Shown: piece by piece, positions 36,601 through 57,031 of the stretch
Layout: each line of letters opens with the position of its first letter
Position numbering within the stretch: position 1 is the first letter of the stretch
Origin: Perca fluviatilis
Lineage: Eukaryota > Chordata > Actinopteri > Perciformes > Percidae
Length of the DNA: 64,000 bases
Assembly (NCBI RefSeq): GCF_010015445.1
Contig: NC_053115.1
Location: 14,391,524-14,455,523 of the forward strand
Reading direction: 5' to 3'
Translations under genes and position numbers: made by a program
Notes under the pieces: model-generated
Told to the model about the DNA's origin: nothing
Seen by the model: only the letters and a program-made list of their open reading frames with translations
Databases searched by the model: none

Positions 36601-39600
36601 ATGGACAAGAATACAGATAAACATGGCAAAAGCATGTATGAATGAACATTTTTCTCTTATCAGTAGTTTTTATCCACACTATTATTTTAGCCTTTGAATC
36701 ATTTCTCTCAGTTAAAACACTTGGTGTTGGTGAGATACTGTATTACCATTTATTTACAAAGATTTAAATAATCATTTGTCCATTTGTGTCTGTAGGGCGT
36801 GAAGGATGTTTACACATTTTACTTGAAAACAATCTTTTTAGCAACCAGGAGGGAAATCTCTTCACCGCATTGCACTGTGCTCTGTGAGTACTGCAGTAAA
36901 AGTTAACGCTCATCATGCATATGTGTATTACATATTAATAAAACTAAATTGAACGTGGTTCTTCAAAGTGTAACAACTCTGTTCTCTCTACGCAGAGTTA
37001 ATGGACATGATGTTGCTGCTGGACTTCTAGTGAAGACTGTTGGCCCTCAAATTGTTAACGTTAGCGATGCCAAAGGAAGGTGGGTTCTGCTCTGAGCTCT
37101 GCTTATCATAACAACTCAACATAACAAATCTGTTTCATGCAGCACTGCCGGTATGGATCAGTCTACAGATATTGCAAATGTAGAAGTTTTAGGTTTACAA
37201 GCAGTGGTTGTACGTATGCAATTAAATCCCTCTTATCACAGCTTAAAATTATTATTGCCTTTCATTTGGTCCACAAAATTGTCTGTTTTTATGCAAATAT
37301 TAGTCAGAAAAGGTTATATTGTATGATATGTAAAATAGTCATTACAAACATTTTATTCAAACCTCAAATGTATTGATAATTCTGATGTAGAATTTTGCTA
37401 AACTTGCAGTATTTTCTTATCTTGAAAGGTTCAGCAAAGACCCAACTTAGCTTGCAGAAAGATAGCAAATTGAACCGTATGTTCATGTGTATGTGTGTGT
37501 GTGTGTGTGTGTGCAGGACCCCGCTGCATGCTGCTGCTTATTCAGGAAATGTTGCTGGGCTCCAGCTGGTCCTGGCCCAGGGAGCTGAAGTCAATGCTGT
37601 GGATCATTGTGGATGCTCTGCTGTGATGGTTGCTGCTGCCTGCGGGCAGACTATGGCTGTTGGTATGGGATTTAAATTACCCTCATCTACATCTGAGAAA
37701 CCTTAAAACGCATCAGGACCATTTTCAGCTCAAGAGGAGGACAACACTAAATTATGTTTTTCTGCAAGAGATATTCAAAGTCCCTCTTTCATCCATCTTT
37801 CCTCTCTAATAATTTATTTTCAAGCACTAGAAACAGGAATTCTTATGTCTCCTTTTAGCAGTTTTTTTAGCCCTCACAGTCCTCACTGATGGTTACCTTT
37901 AATACACCATATACACATCTGTTTCCCTGCTGCACTGATTGGAAGTTGCTAGAAAATATAAAGGTCTGTGTTTGTTGTGAAAGGTGTCTTTATTTTTTGC
38001 ATTTCAGAATTCTTGCTGCACAAAGCGAAGCCAGACCTGACCCTGGTGGATGTCAATAATAACACTGCCCTTCACTTAGCCTGCATTAAGGTCACATACA
38101 CAAACACATACAAATGCATGTACTGTATGCATGCAGTGGCACAATCAAACATTTTGCACGTGTGTAGCCACAGTAATGTAACAAGTGTCAGGTAAGATAA
38201 TAACCTGCTAAGATATAGTAAATTGGGTTAAGAATGTAATCAAACGTGTTTTCAAAATTAACATTATTTTTCATTTCATACTATCTTATTTACCCTGCAA
38301 TGGCTCATAACACTAGGGATGTTATGGACAAGACATGATGTGGTGTTATAACATTGTTTGGTTTGAAATTTACTAAATTAAGTGAAAGATTTGATTACAT
38401 TTTCAGCCACAACTTATGACATTGACTAGTTATTACATTTTCAGGCAGTTTGTTCGAAGTGAGGATGTGATAGCAATATTGTACAATGTGTTTTAATCTG
38501 CAGGGTCATGAGATGTGTGCCCTGTTGATCCTTGGAGAGATCAGCGACTCCTCCCTCATAAATGCAACAAACAGCGCTCTCCAAATGTGAGTCGTCCTAA
38601 AGAGCTGGCTGCTATACGTGCATGCTGTTAATTAGGAATACAAACTCATCAAAACTTGATCAATCTGAGAAATGTAGGAAGTAATTAGCTTGGAATTTAT
38701 GAATAAGGAAATCAACCAGTATGGATTCTGAAGTTTAGTATTAAGCCACATGATGCAGTGTGCATGTAAATATCATATTTCAGTGAGACCTACTGTACAG
38801 TACAGGCCAAAAGTTTGGACACACCTTCTCATTCAATGTGTTTCCTTTTTATTTTCATGACTATTTACATTGTAAATTCTCACTGAAGGCATCAAAACTA
38901 TGAATTAACACATATGGAATTATGTACTTAACAAAAAAGTGTGAAATAACTGAAAACATGTCTTATATTTTAGATTCTTCTAAGTAGCCACCATTTGCTT
39001 TTTTATTAATAAGGGACAATATTCCACTAATTAACCCTGACAAAGCACACCTGTGAAGGTAAAACCATTTCAGGTGACTACCTCATGAAGCTCATTGAGA
39101 GAACACCAAGGGTTTGCAGAGTTATCAAAAAAAGCAAAGGGTGGCTACTTTGAAGAATCTAAAATATAAGACATGTTTTCAGTTATTTCACACTTTTTTG
39201 TTAAGTACAGAATACCATATGTGTTCATTCATAGTTTTGATGCCTTCAGTGAGAATCTACAATGTAAATAGTCATGAAAATAAAGAAACACATTGAATGA
39301 GAAGGTGTGTCCAAACTTCTGGCCTGTACTGTATGTGTTAAGAGATTACACAGGTCAATGGTGCAGGGCATGAAAATACCAGTGTTTTCTATTCGAACTG
39401 TTAAGTACAAGGAAAGATTCCAAAGAGAAGAGTTTTCTTGATGCATGAAAATCATTTTATTGCCTATTACTTTACAATTCTAATAAGCGCGGGGAAAGGG
39501 GAATGGGAGCAAAGGCAGTATGGAGTCTCTTTGTGCGCTCCCGCACGGCGCGTCCCTGGTTCCTTTATCCTGGGGAACCCCAATAGACCACGGCCACTTC

Positions 39601-40557
39601 GACAGGGTATGTCCATATATGGAAACATGCGTCACACTTGATCGAACTCCTTACTGCAGGGGGGACGTCTCCATTTGTAGAGCTAAATAAGCTGCAACAA
39701 CAATCATTAAAGACATGCAATATAGCCACAACAAACTGTAACATGGAAAAAGGACAGAACGCGTGCAACGGAAATTTAGAAAATTAAGTCATAACATTGC
39801 GAGAAAAAAGTCATAATATCATGACAAAATCTAATCCAAATCATAAACAGGTGGAGGGAACTTTTGAGGGTTTTTAAGGTCATTGTCAGCTGCAGGCTGT
39901 TCATCTAAGATGCCTCTGTTTTTCTGCTATTTCTTTTTCAAATGTATTATAAAAAAAGGAAATGCATTGTAATGATGCTGGTAAATAATTTTTTACTATG
40001 ATTGATTATCAATAGTAGGTTTTGTATATTAACAAGGCACCCTGATATCAACGTGAAGAACGTTGTCCATGTGTACAGTATTGACTCGCCTGCCATCGGC
40101 CCCAGTAACATTGCATGTAAAAACATTGAATATGGTTGCTTTAAGGAGGTTTCTTTCTGTCTCATGCAGGCCCCTTCACATTGCAGCAAGGAAAGGCCTG
40201 GCGACTGTAGTGCAGGTGTTATTGAGCAGAGGAGCAGCAGTCATGGCTGTAGATGAGGAAGGTAAGCAGGAATAATTATATTTCTGTGATACAATACCAA
40301 AGCATTCTGTGTTTCCTGACAACAACAAAAAATGTCACTGGAGGATAATTCTTTGCCTGTTGGTAGGCCACACGCCGGCTCTGGCCTGTGCCCCAAACAA
40401 GAACGTGGCAGACTGTCTGGCCCTGATCCTCTCCACCATGAAGCCTTTCTCACCGAGAGAGGCCGGCGCCGGTACAGCCTCTCACTTCAACCCCATCCTG
40501 AAGAACTGCGGCATTGCTGCCACCTGTGGGTCCAGCAGTAACTTGTGCCACGCCTAA
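25697..40557 (+). CDS. ankrd52: Ankrd52, PP6 regulatory ankyrin-repeat subunit C
   Basis: Scaffold subunit that helps target protein phosphatase 6. Exons: 25697-25723, 26833-26916, 27303-27381, 27542-27612, 27708-27908, 28261-28348, 28899-29041, 29636-29848, 30016-30094, 30265-30379, 31024-31106, 31219-31321, 31888-31959, 32043-32183, 32325-32381, 32984-33095, 33203-33274, 33389-33590, 33964-34051, 35815-35932, 36101-36320, 36796-36883, 36996-37079, 37517-37662, 38008-38090, 38504-38586, 40170-40261, 40367-40557. All phases agree: 3135 nt, 1044 residues, no break. The product is almost entirely ankyrin repeats (TPLHAAA and HxAA motifs about every 33 residues). The HGRF repeat and the tail [16 protein letters not shown] favour ANKRD52 over ANKRD28 and ANKRD44, as does the insert coded by exon 12. 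The tail stops about 20-30 residues before human ANKRD52. Donors of exons 16 and 25 are weak (GTC). Which teleost copy (a or b) it is cannot be told here. Confidence 0.95.
26244..26278. repeat. (AT)n microsatellite, ankrd52 intron 1
   Basis: Uninterrupted AT dinucleotide run of about 17 units inside the first intron. Confidence 0.95.
30535..30865 (+). mobile_element. tRNA-derived SINE in ankrd52 intron 10
   Basis: The head has tRNA-like promoter words: GGCAGTAGCGCAGTTGG (box-A region) and GCTGGTTCAAGTCCC (box B, ~30592-30606). A body follows with the core GGTGCCCTTGAGCAAGGC (~30679) that is shared with the element at 42708-42965, and an A/T-rich tail ending ATCAATAAAGAGTATAAAA. A 17-bp part of the head (GTAGCGCAGTTGGGTTG) is duplicated in tandem at 30546 and 30563. 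No intact cloverleaf, so it is not a tRNA gene. Confidence 0.75.
31327..31377. repeat. (CA)n microsatellite directly after ankrd52 exon 12 donor
   Basis: A pure CA run starting five bases inside the intron, right after the exon 12 donor GTGAGC. Confidence 0.95.
33591..33717. repeat. (GT)n and GT-rich tract forming ankrd52 exon 18 donor
   Basis: Exon 18 ends GCTGCAG at 33590 and the intron begins with about 21 pure GT units, followed by GTGGTT/GGGTGT variants to about 33717. The splice donor GTGTGT is therefore the first unit of the microsatellite. Confidence 0.95.
34183..34309. repeat. dispersed repeat, copy 2 (partner at 16491-16612)
   Basis: Matches the copy in the slc11a2 5' intron from GCCCGTTTGGAACGGGCTG to CTTCATATGCAACTCC, same orientation, with a 5-6 bp insertion in the middle. 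Confidence 0.7.
34497..34631. repeat. (GA)n microsatellite cluster
   Basis: Three GA-rich runs (about 34497-34520, 34553-34577 and 34596-34631) separated by related purine-rich sequence. Confidence 0.9.
34690..35665. repeat. CpG-rich, probably transposon-derived block in ankrd52 intron 19
   Basis: A GC- and CpG-rich island inside an otherwise AT-rich intron, with no protein similarity in its 77-codon frame. Its right end (about 35560-35660) finishes in TACCTACTGCATCTTTAA, close to the terminus seen near 5552, which points to a shared non-autonomous DNA element family. An intragenic CpG island with promoter activity is the alternative. Confidence 0.35.
37488..37514. repeat. (GT)n tract at ankrd52 exon 24 acceptor
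   Basis: GT dinucleotides run up to the acceptor CAG at 37514-37516, replacing a normal polypyrimidine tract. Confidence 0.9.
38798..39331. mobile_element. Tc1/mariner-type MITE with ~205-bp inverted repeats
   Basis: The element begins CAGTACAGGCCAAAAG and ends with the reverse complement; TA dinucleotides flank both ends (38796-38797 and 39332-39333), the Tc1/mariner target duplication. The two arms match for about 205 bp with a few substitutions, around a roughly 120-bp centre. No transposase is present. It lies in the intron between ankrd52 exons 26 and 27. Confidence 0.9.
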
Positions 40558-43500
40558 GTCAAGGTGCCACACAGGTGTTTGATGGAGTGAAATGTCATCA
40601 CAGTGTTGCCACGATACTGGAATTTTTGACTTTGATACAATACTTGAGATTCAATACCATTTTCGAAACCACAGGGAAAAATTGACACAACATTGAAGGC
40701 ATAAAATCTTAGATTTTTATTAAACCGTCATGTGCTTTTGCTAAATTTGTAGTGTTGGCACCTTTTCGTTAGCACTGCTCTGTAGCATGGCTTACATATT
40801 GGCTTGCATATGGGCTTGCTTGTATCCTTTGCCTCAAACGCAAAGTATTTCGAAACAGCACTCCTTCTGTTTTCTATGTCAACTAAAACCAGTTGCAGAA
40901 GCTCTGCACTTGCCATCTTTAATGAGCCAACACAATAACAAAACCTGCAAGTTATTCTATTCAACCGGAGCGAATGAGGCGTGTGCGTGTGCGTGTGTGT
41001 GTGTGTGTGTGAGAACTTGCTGTTGGAGAGAAGAGAGAGTATCGGTAGTGTGGAAAATGAGTGTTGAAACCGTTTCAAATATTCTGAATCAATTATGTAT
41101 CAAAAAATCCATCTATCCCGGTCTAGTCCAAAGTCTCCATGCATAACCACGTGCACACATAAGTTTCCAGAAACATGTATGGTCATGACATTTATACTTG
41201 TGTCATATGCAGCTGAATGCACACTATGCTCATGCACCAGTAGCATCGATTGCTTCTCTAAAGTCTAGTCTTACACATTAGTAATATTAGCAGACCTCTT
41301 AGATGATCTTCTCTGTCACACAAGTGGAGTTCAGCACAAGTAGAGTTATTTTAATGAAGTACTAACCATTAGAAATGAGAAGAAGTTTTAACATGCGCAC
41401 GCTACACAAGGCTCTTCACTTGAACCCCATCAGCTGTCAGTATTGGCTTATTTTCTCGTTAACTACCAAAGCCTGAAATCTCCATGTTTGTCTTCAGCTG
41501 ATACAAGTGCAAGAAGACTCGGATGAATATGTGTTTGTTTTGTGTCTGCAAGCGCTGTTTTGCATATTAGACATTGCTTCTTAATATACTTGTTTAAAAA
41601 TATCTAACAGGTGCTTTAAACCTTTTATGCAATTAATAAGACTCTATTTTTCTATCCTGTCCAGAGTGTAGCAGACTGTACACTGATATAAATAACCTTA
41701 TTATTCTAATATTATCATGATTTACATAAATTACATTTCAGTTTAGTAAGGTCACAAGCATGTGTATAGTAGTAATATAGTTTACCAAGTCTAGTGTATA
41801 TATAGTTCTTAAAATGAAGTTAACCTTATACTTGTATTATCTTGAATATCCCAAATTATTGAGAATTAACCTCAGGTCACTACGTACTGTACTGTGGGTG
41901 CAATAAAAAGCACATTTTGAGCTTGATGTTGTGTTACAAATGTATGACAGAAGTTACAGATTTCAGTTAAATAAGCCAGAGAATAAAACAAACAAATGAA
42001 AGGTCAAAGAAAGAAATAAATGTGCGTTAATATGAACCGTTTTAAAGCACAGGGAAAAAATAATCTGTCTCTGAGCGTTAAGCGTAAAAGTATTTTGCAA
42101 ATTTGTAATAAACTATGTCAGCAATTTAAGATGCATTTAATTTTTGATTGATAGGTTGATTCTTTTTTTTTTTTTTTTTAACATAAATGAATAAGTGCAC
42201 ATTGCAAGTTCCAAGAGCCGAAGGTGACGTTTTTAAATTGTTGTTTTCCAGCAGCGTCAAACCCAAAGATATTTAATTGAAACTGTCAGACAAAGAAAAG
42301 CAGAAAATCCCTCACGTTTAAGAAGCTGGCACCAGAAAATGTCTGGCATTTTTGCTTGACGAATTAGTAAAATGTTAATTATCAAATGGTCAATTCATTT
42401 TCAGTTGATCAACCCATCAATTTATTGTTTCAGCATCACATTTGACCTTTGTTGTTGCTACAATGTTGTACGTGCGCTTTGAAATGTAATGTAGGAAACT
42501 GCTCACATCAAATGCCACTAACGGTCTCTGTTAAATACTAGAAACTGAAATCATTGTGTGTCTCATAAATATTTCACATAATTACGATCAAGAGAAGAAA
42601 AACTGGCAACGCCCACAGAATTAATTAATTTTCTTTTTTACTTGTTAAATAAATAAGCACAATGGCACAAAGACTGCCTCTATCTCTTTTAAAGATAACA
42701 CTTGGGGCAGTGGTGGCCTAAAGGTTAGAGAAGCGAGCTTTCCCCACCCAGATTTATTTGTCTCAATCCCTTGGACCAGCAGAAGAAATCTGGATGGGGA
42801 AAGTGACCCTCCCTCATTACCACCACTGAGGTGCCCTTGAGCAAGGCCCTTAACCACAACTGCTGCAGTGGAGCTGCTCAGTGGCCAGTACCAGATCAGA
42901 CTGGTTGTACTGGACAGCTTCCAGGTGTGAATGTGTAACTGAGTAAATGTGATCTCAGTTAAACTACCCCATTTTTCGTTTTATAAATGGAGGTTTGCAT
43001 TACATGTTTATCTTTTTATAATTTTAAAGCTGTTTACATACTTTGTTTTCCCTTGTTTTCCCCTTTTGCTGATTGATTTCATTTTAATAATACCTGTTGT
43101 GTTAAAATGGCTTTAAACTATTTGCACTCTGACATGACAGTTTACATTTAACAGTATGGTGTCCTTCTTAGGTTTATGCAAATATATAAAATTTGAAGGT
43201 GCATTTTACAACTTATAAAGTTACAATAAACATTAGAAACCAGTTCAGTTCGAGCATGTCCTTCCTTGTTTCATTTGGATGAAATTACTGGGAGGAAATG
43301 GTTTGACATTTCTAAACACAAGTTGCAGTGAAATGTTTTGAATAAATGCTCTGTTACAGCTTTTCATGTTAACAAACTGTTCTCTGTACATTTTACCGAG
43401 ATTTCAGGGTGTAACTCCCAACTTGAATACTCTGTGTGATCTAGTTGTGGATGTTATTCATATGAGACAAAACAAATAAATCACTACTATGAGAAGGGTT

Positions 43501-44253
43501 TTTGCAGTATTTTTCTTCATTTGAGTTCCTTGATAGTTTGTATACACTGTTGATATAAATTAGCACTACACTCCCTGCCAAATGGCATCTGCAAATTAGT
43601 GAATCGCCTTCAAAATGCTTGAAATATATGCATTAAGTAGTGGCTTTAACAAAAGTGCATGTCTTATTATGAGGGCATAGATAATAAAGGACTGGTGTTG
43701 ATACATACTGAAGACTTGTGGTGTAAGTGGACAAGGTAAAAAATGCTTGGTCAATGAGAACAGGGCTGTTGAGGAATGCTGACATACTGGACACTGTAAG
43801 TCGGAGTCAACTCCAGAAGATGGCAGTAATGCAACATGCAAGCTGCCGTTACAACAGTTTGGTTCCTGGTCCTCATCATAGACCGTATATAAGAAGGGTC
43901 CTCGTCCTCACCGGTCCTCACCTCCTGGCTGCGAGTAGTTTTTCCCAGGATGGTGAAGGCATGTCCCGCCTTACTCTGCTTCTGATTGGCTTACACTGAC
44001 ATTCTTACCCTAACCAATCCCACTACTCTTGCCTAAAACTAACCAACGACGGCAACGAGTACTAGCCAATCAGAGGGAGAGTAGGGCGAGCGATGTTTTC
44101 GCCTTGCCTTCGCCAGTCCTCCCGGCTACCGTCGCCGGTCCGGGCTGCACCAATATAATACATCCATGGGCTGCACCCGCTGCACCAGTGAATGACAGCA
44201 GTTCGTCCACTAACGTTACCGTCAGCTAGCTATCTCCCCGGCTAGTCACAAAG
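40558..44253. other. ankrd52 3' UTR, intergenic region and npepl1 5' flank
   Basis: An AATAAA at 41902-41907 (about 1.35 kb after the ankrd52 stop) is a plausible poly(A) signal. The rest is AT-rich with one SINE (42708-42965). From about 43860 to 44250 it becomes GC-richer with CpGs, consistent with an npepl1 promoter without an obvious TATA box. No other coding exon is visible. Confidence 0.5.
42708..42965 (+). mobile_element. tRNA-derived SINE
   Basis: The head GCAGTGGTGGCCTAAAGG resembles a tRNA box-A region, with a degenerate box B near 42755. The middle core GGTGCCCTTGAGCAAGGC (~42831) is the same as in the SINE at 30535. It continues through a CAGTGG-rich body and ends near TAAATGTGATCTCAGTTAAAC. 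Confidence 0.65.
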
Positions 44254-52216
<7,963 letters not shown>

Positions 52217-52276
52217 AACACACACAGCGGTTTACTCCCCAACCCTGACTGCTCCGCTGCCACCACTCAACCAAAC

Positions 52277-53500
<1,224 letters not shown>

Positions 53501-56500
53501 TAAGTTTTACACTCCTTCTTTTTTTTCCACCCTCCTCAGCAAGGTTGTTGTCGTTTACTTTATGCTTATATATATATAGAGACTTTATAACTAGGACTTC
53601 ACCTTTTTTTTCCTTTTTTTAGAGGTTCTTTGTATGTTCATATTTTAGTTAATGACGTTAAGTTTTACCTCCTTAGCTTTTTTCCACCTCCTCAGCGGTT
53701 GGTTCGTTTACTTTAATGCTTATGGAATGGATCATGTTTAGTACCTTTTTTTTGATCTTTGTTAAAATTGTTATAGCTCAGTTTTCTTTAGTAACCTTAC
53801 ACTTTTTTTTAAACACGTGTATAGTTGGATTAGTGTAGTCTTGTCCACAAAGGTGAATTGAATGGGTGTTTACTGGAGTTTTAACGTTTACAGTGGTAAG
53901 TGGAGTATTGACATGTTTTGTCAGCACAAAGGATGCATACGGGGTATTAACTATAAAAATCGAAATAGTACCAGCGTATGTTCTTCCTCTTAATGAGAGC
54001 GGTGCCTCTGCTCTGGTGTGTACCGTTAGCGCGTATGTTTTCCTTTAAGGCGTGCCTCTGCTCTGTGGTGTGTCCAATGAAGACACTAAAAAAAAACAAA
54101 ACTATCTTACGTCCAGATCCTACGCTTTTTTGGGTCCGATACGAGAAGTTGTTCCAGCTTTATGGTATGAAAATAGAACGAGAGATATGGTTAAAGAGGT
54201 GACATGAGCCTATAAGGAAGCATGGAGTTGAAGATTTGTGTTTTGTGTATTAACTTGCACTCCACCACTCCCGTTTATCCTGCCTAAAATCCACTTCAGT
54301 CATGCTTTTGCTGACACAGTTCTGCTGAAGTCTTACGCAACCAGTAAACATCAATCTCTGTCATTAGTTAAAGTTTAGATCCCACTCCGTTAGCATCACC
54401 TTAATATCGCTATTCCTAGGCTTTATACGGCCCTACGCTCAAGGCATCTTTATCTGTTTCCTCGTGATCAGTGATAGCTTACTCACCACTCCCAGTTTTA
54501 TCACTGCCTATCCACTTCCAGTCATGCTTTGCTGACACGTTCTGCTGAGTCTTACGCCCAACCGTCTCATCTCTGTCATTAGTTAAGTTTAGTCCCCTCC
54601 GTTAGCATCAACCTTAAATAATACGCTAATTCTAAGAGCTTTATTACAGGCTTTTACATGTCAAAATGAAGGGTTTTGAAAAATTTGTGAGGAAATAAGT
54701 GTAGTATTTACGGTTAAGAAATGAAGTCTTTATAAAGGGCTATATCACCTAGAGGGAGGGTGTGCACACAATGGTAAGGAAAGTATGTCATTAATGATGC
54801 TAAATGTGAGCCCGCGGCAGGGTGTGGGTTTATCTTACTATATTTTGCATTACATTAGATTGTATGTCTATTTTCACCTTTTTTAATTCATGGCTGCTCT
54901 GCTCTAGTGGGTTTATCTTACTATTTTGCTTACTTGGGTGTATGTCTTTTTCCTTTTTATGATGGGGAATTTGGTAACTTAAACGTAAGAATGTAATGGT
55001 AGGTGGGAATACTGGATTTTAGTGGAAGTGAAATGGTGGGTAAGGAACAGGGGGGGGGTGTGAAGGGTTTGGTGTTGTGGATTACTATTAGTATTCCCAA
55101 ATTGAGTTAAAGTTGGGGTTGTGTTTTTTTTCCCCTATGTATTTTTTTTTTCCTTTTTTTTGGAGGATTGTTTTTGTGTCCTCTTATTGTGTTCTCCACC
55201 TCCTCGTGTGACTTCCTTATAGTTTGGTCTCATAGATAAAGAAAACTTTATTATATAGAAATATACGTCATTGAACACGATTTTTTTGTTTGTTATTGTT
55301 CAAACTTCTTATTTTTTGTTTTTGTATTGTTTTAGCGTTTTTGCTGTAGAACACCCAATTATTTTGTTTTGTATTGAAATTTTAGCAGTTCAAGTCCCAT
55401 GAATAGCTTGAAATGGTACACAAAGTTATGTTGTGAACTGTGTGAGGTTAAAAAAAGGTAAGGTTACCCAAAACTGAAAAAATAATGTAGAACTACATTT
55501 TCCGGAATTTCTACATAAAGGCCCCTTTCAGGGAACAAGAAATGGGTTAACAATGTAAAGCTGTTCTCGCAGCTGTTCTGCGCTTATGGAGGTTGATTTG
55601 AAGGTTTGCCCCTTCTGTGTTCTTTGTCTGGTTACCCACACCCCTTTTAAAGGAGGTTGACAATCTAGTAGGGGTCCTACTTGTTTGGATTACTTACAAC
55701 CCCTTTGCTTGTATAAACACACTGTGGTAACCGCACTCCTTGCGGAGCATTATTAGGTACACGATCGGTGCTGCGTGGGTTACGAGTTCTCCATGGGATT
55801 TACCCATCCAGAGCATTACCCATCCATTTATCCAGAACCATATCACTCTGGGATTTACGACATTGCACAATCTGTTGTAGCGGTCTGCCGTTAGCTCTTG
55901 CGGGGTGTTTTGCGAATGGTACATGGACACTGACAATTTATAGCTCGTATGCTTTGTTGTTACCACACCCTTGCTTGTTAAACTGCTGTGTGCATTCCCT
56001 ATGATTGTGTTTTTGTCCGTGCTGGTGTTACGTTCTCAGTTTACCATAGTTCACCCATCATTTATCAAACGATTTCGCACCTAGTTCTACATTGCACTCT
56101 GTTGTAGCGGTCTGTTAGCTGCGTTGTTCTGTAAATGATTGCTAGCTGTGGGTAACATGGATAATATTAACATTCACCTGCAGCTCAGCAAAAACATGGA
56201 CACTCTCAAATAGAATAATGAAAACAGTTGTAGCGGTCTGCGCTAATAGCTAAATGGAAGAATTGGAAAGGCAACAGTAAGTATAATTGTAACGTTATTG
56301 CGCTCCACCGGAGCTAACGCTGTTTAGCTAACAGCTAGTCGGCTAACCGCCAGCTGAGAGCTTGTTCGTCTTCGTACTACAGTGAGTGGTTAATGAAGGC
56401 ACAGAAGTAAGAGTGGAGGGATAACAGCTGCTACGTTAACGGTTATTTTCTAGGTTTGAGGGTCTTTAAATGCTGTCTCTATTGACATATATATATATAA

Positions 56501-57031
56501 GTATATATATATGCCCTTAACGCTGTTACCACCCGGTTAGCGTTATTTTTCAGGTTTGAGGGTCTTTAAATGCTGTCTCTATTTCTTTTTTTGTTATATA
56601 TAGTAATGAGTATATATGTATATATATTATATAATATAGAGGGGTAGGGGTTAATGAAACAAGCTTCCACATACAGATATACCTATGAGCTTTCCAGTGG
56701 AGGCTAAAGCGTGTTTTACAGTAACCGCATGCATATGTGACGGCAGACCGCTACGCAAAATTACGAATCCAACACCAAGACCCGCCCTACGAAGCAGCTC
56801 GATTGGTTGGGGATTGGTCCCATGGATTGGTCAGGGGATAGGACCTGTATGGACACCTGGCCAATAGTAGTGTGTGAATGCTATTGAAGGGCGGGTCTTA
56901 CGACCGGAAGCGTGGAAAAGATCGTACAGTGTCGTAAATAATATATATGTCAATGCGTAAATCCCATTGAAATCCCTACAACAGGATTATCATATACGCA
57001 TGCGCAGAACGGATCGTGTAACGATAAAGCC

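Noticed and set aside
53866..54202. Short plus-strand frames after npepl1
   Set aside because: They lie in the indel-ridden duplicated block, show no similarity to known proteins, and would change with any base correction.
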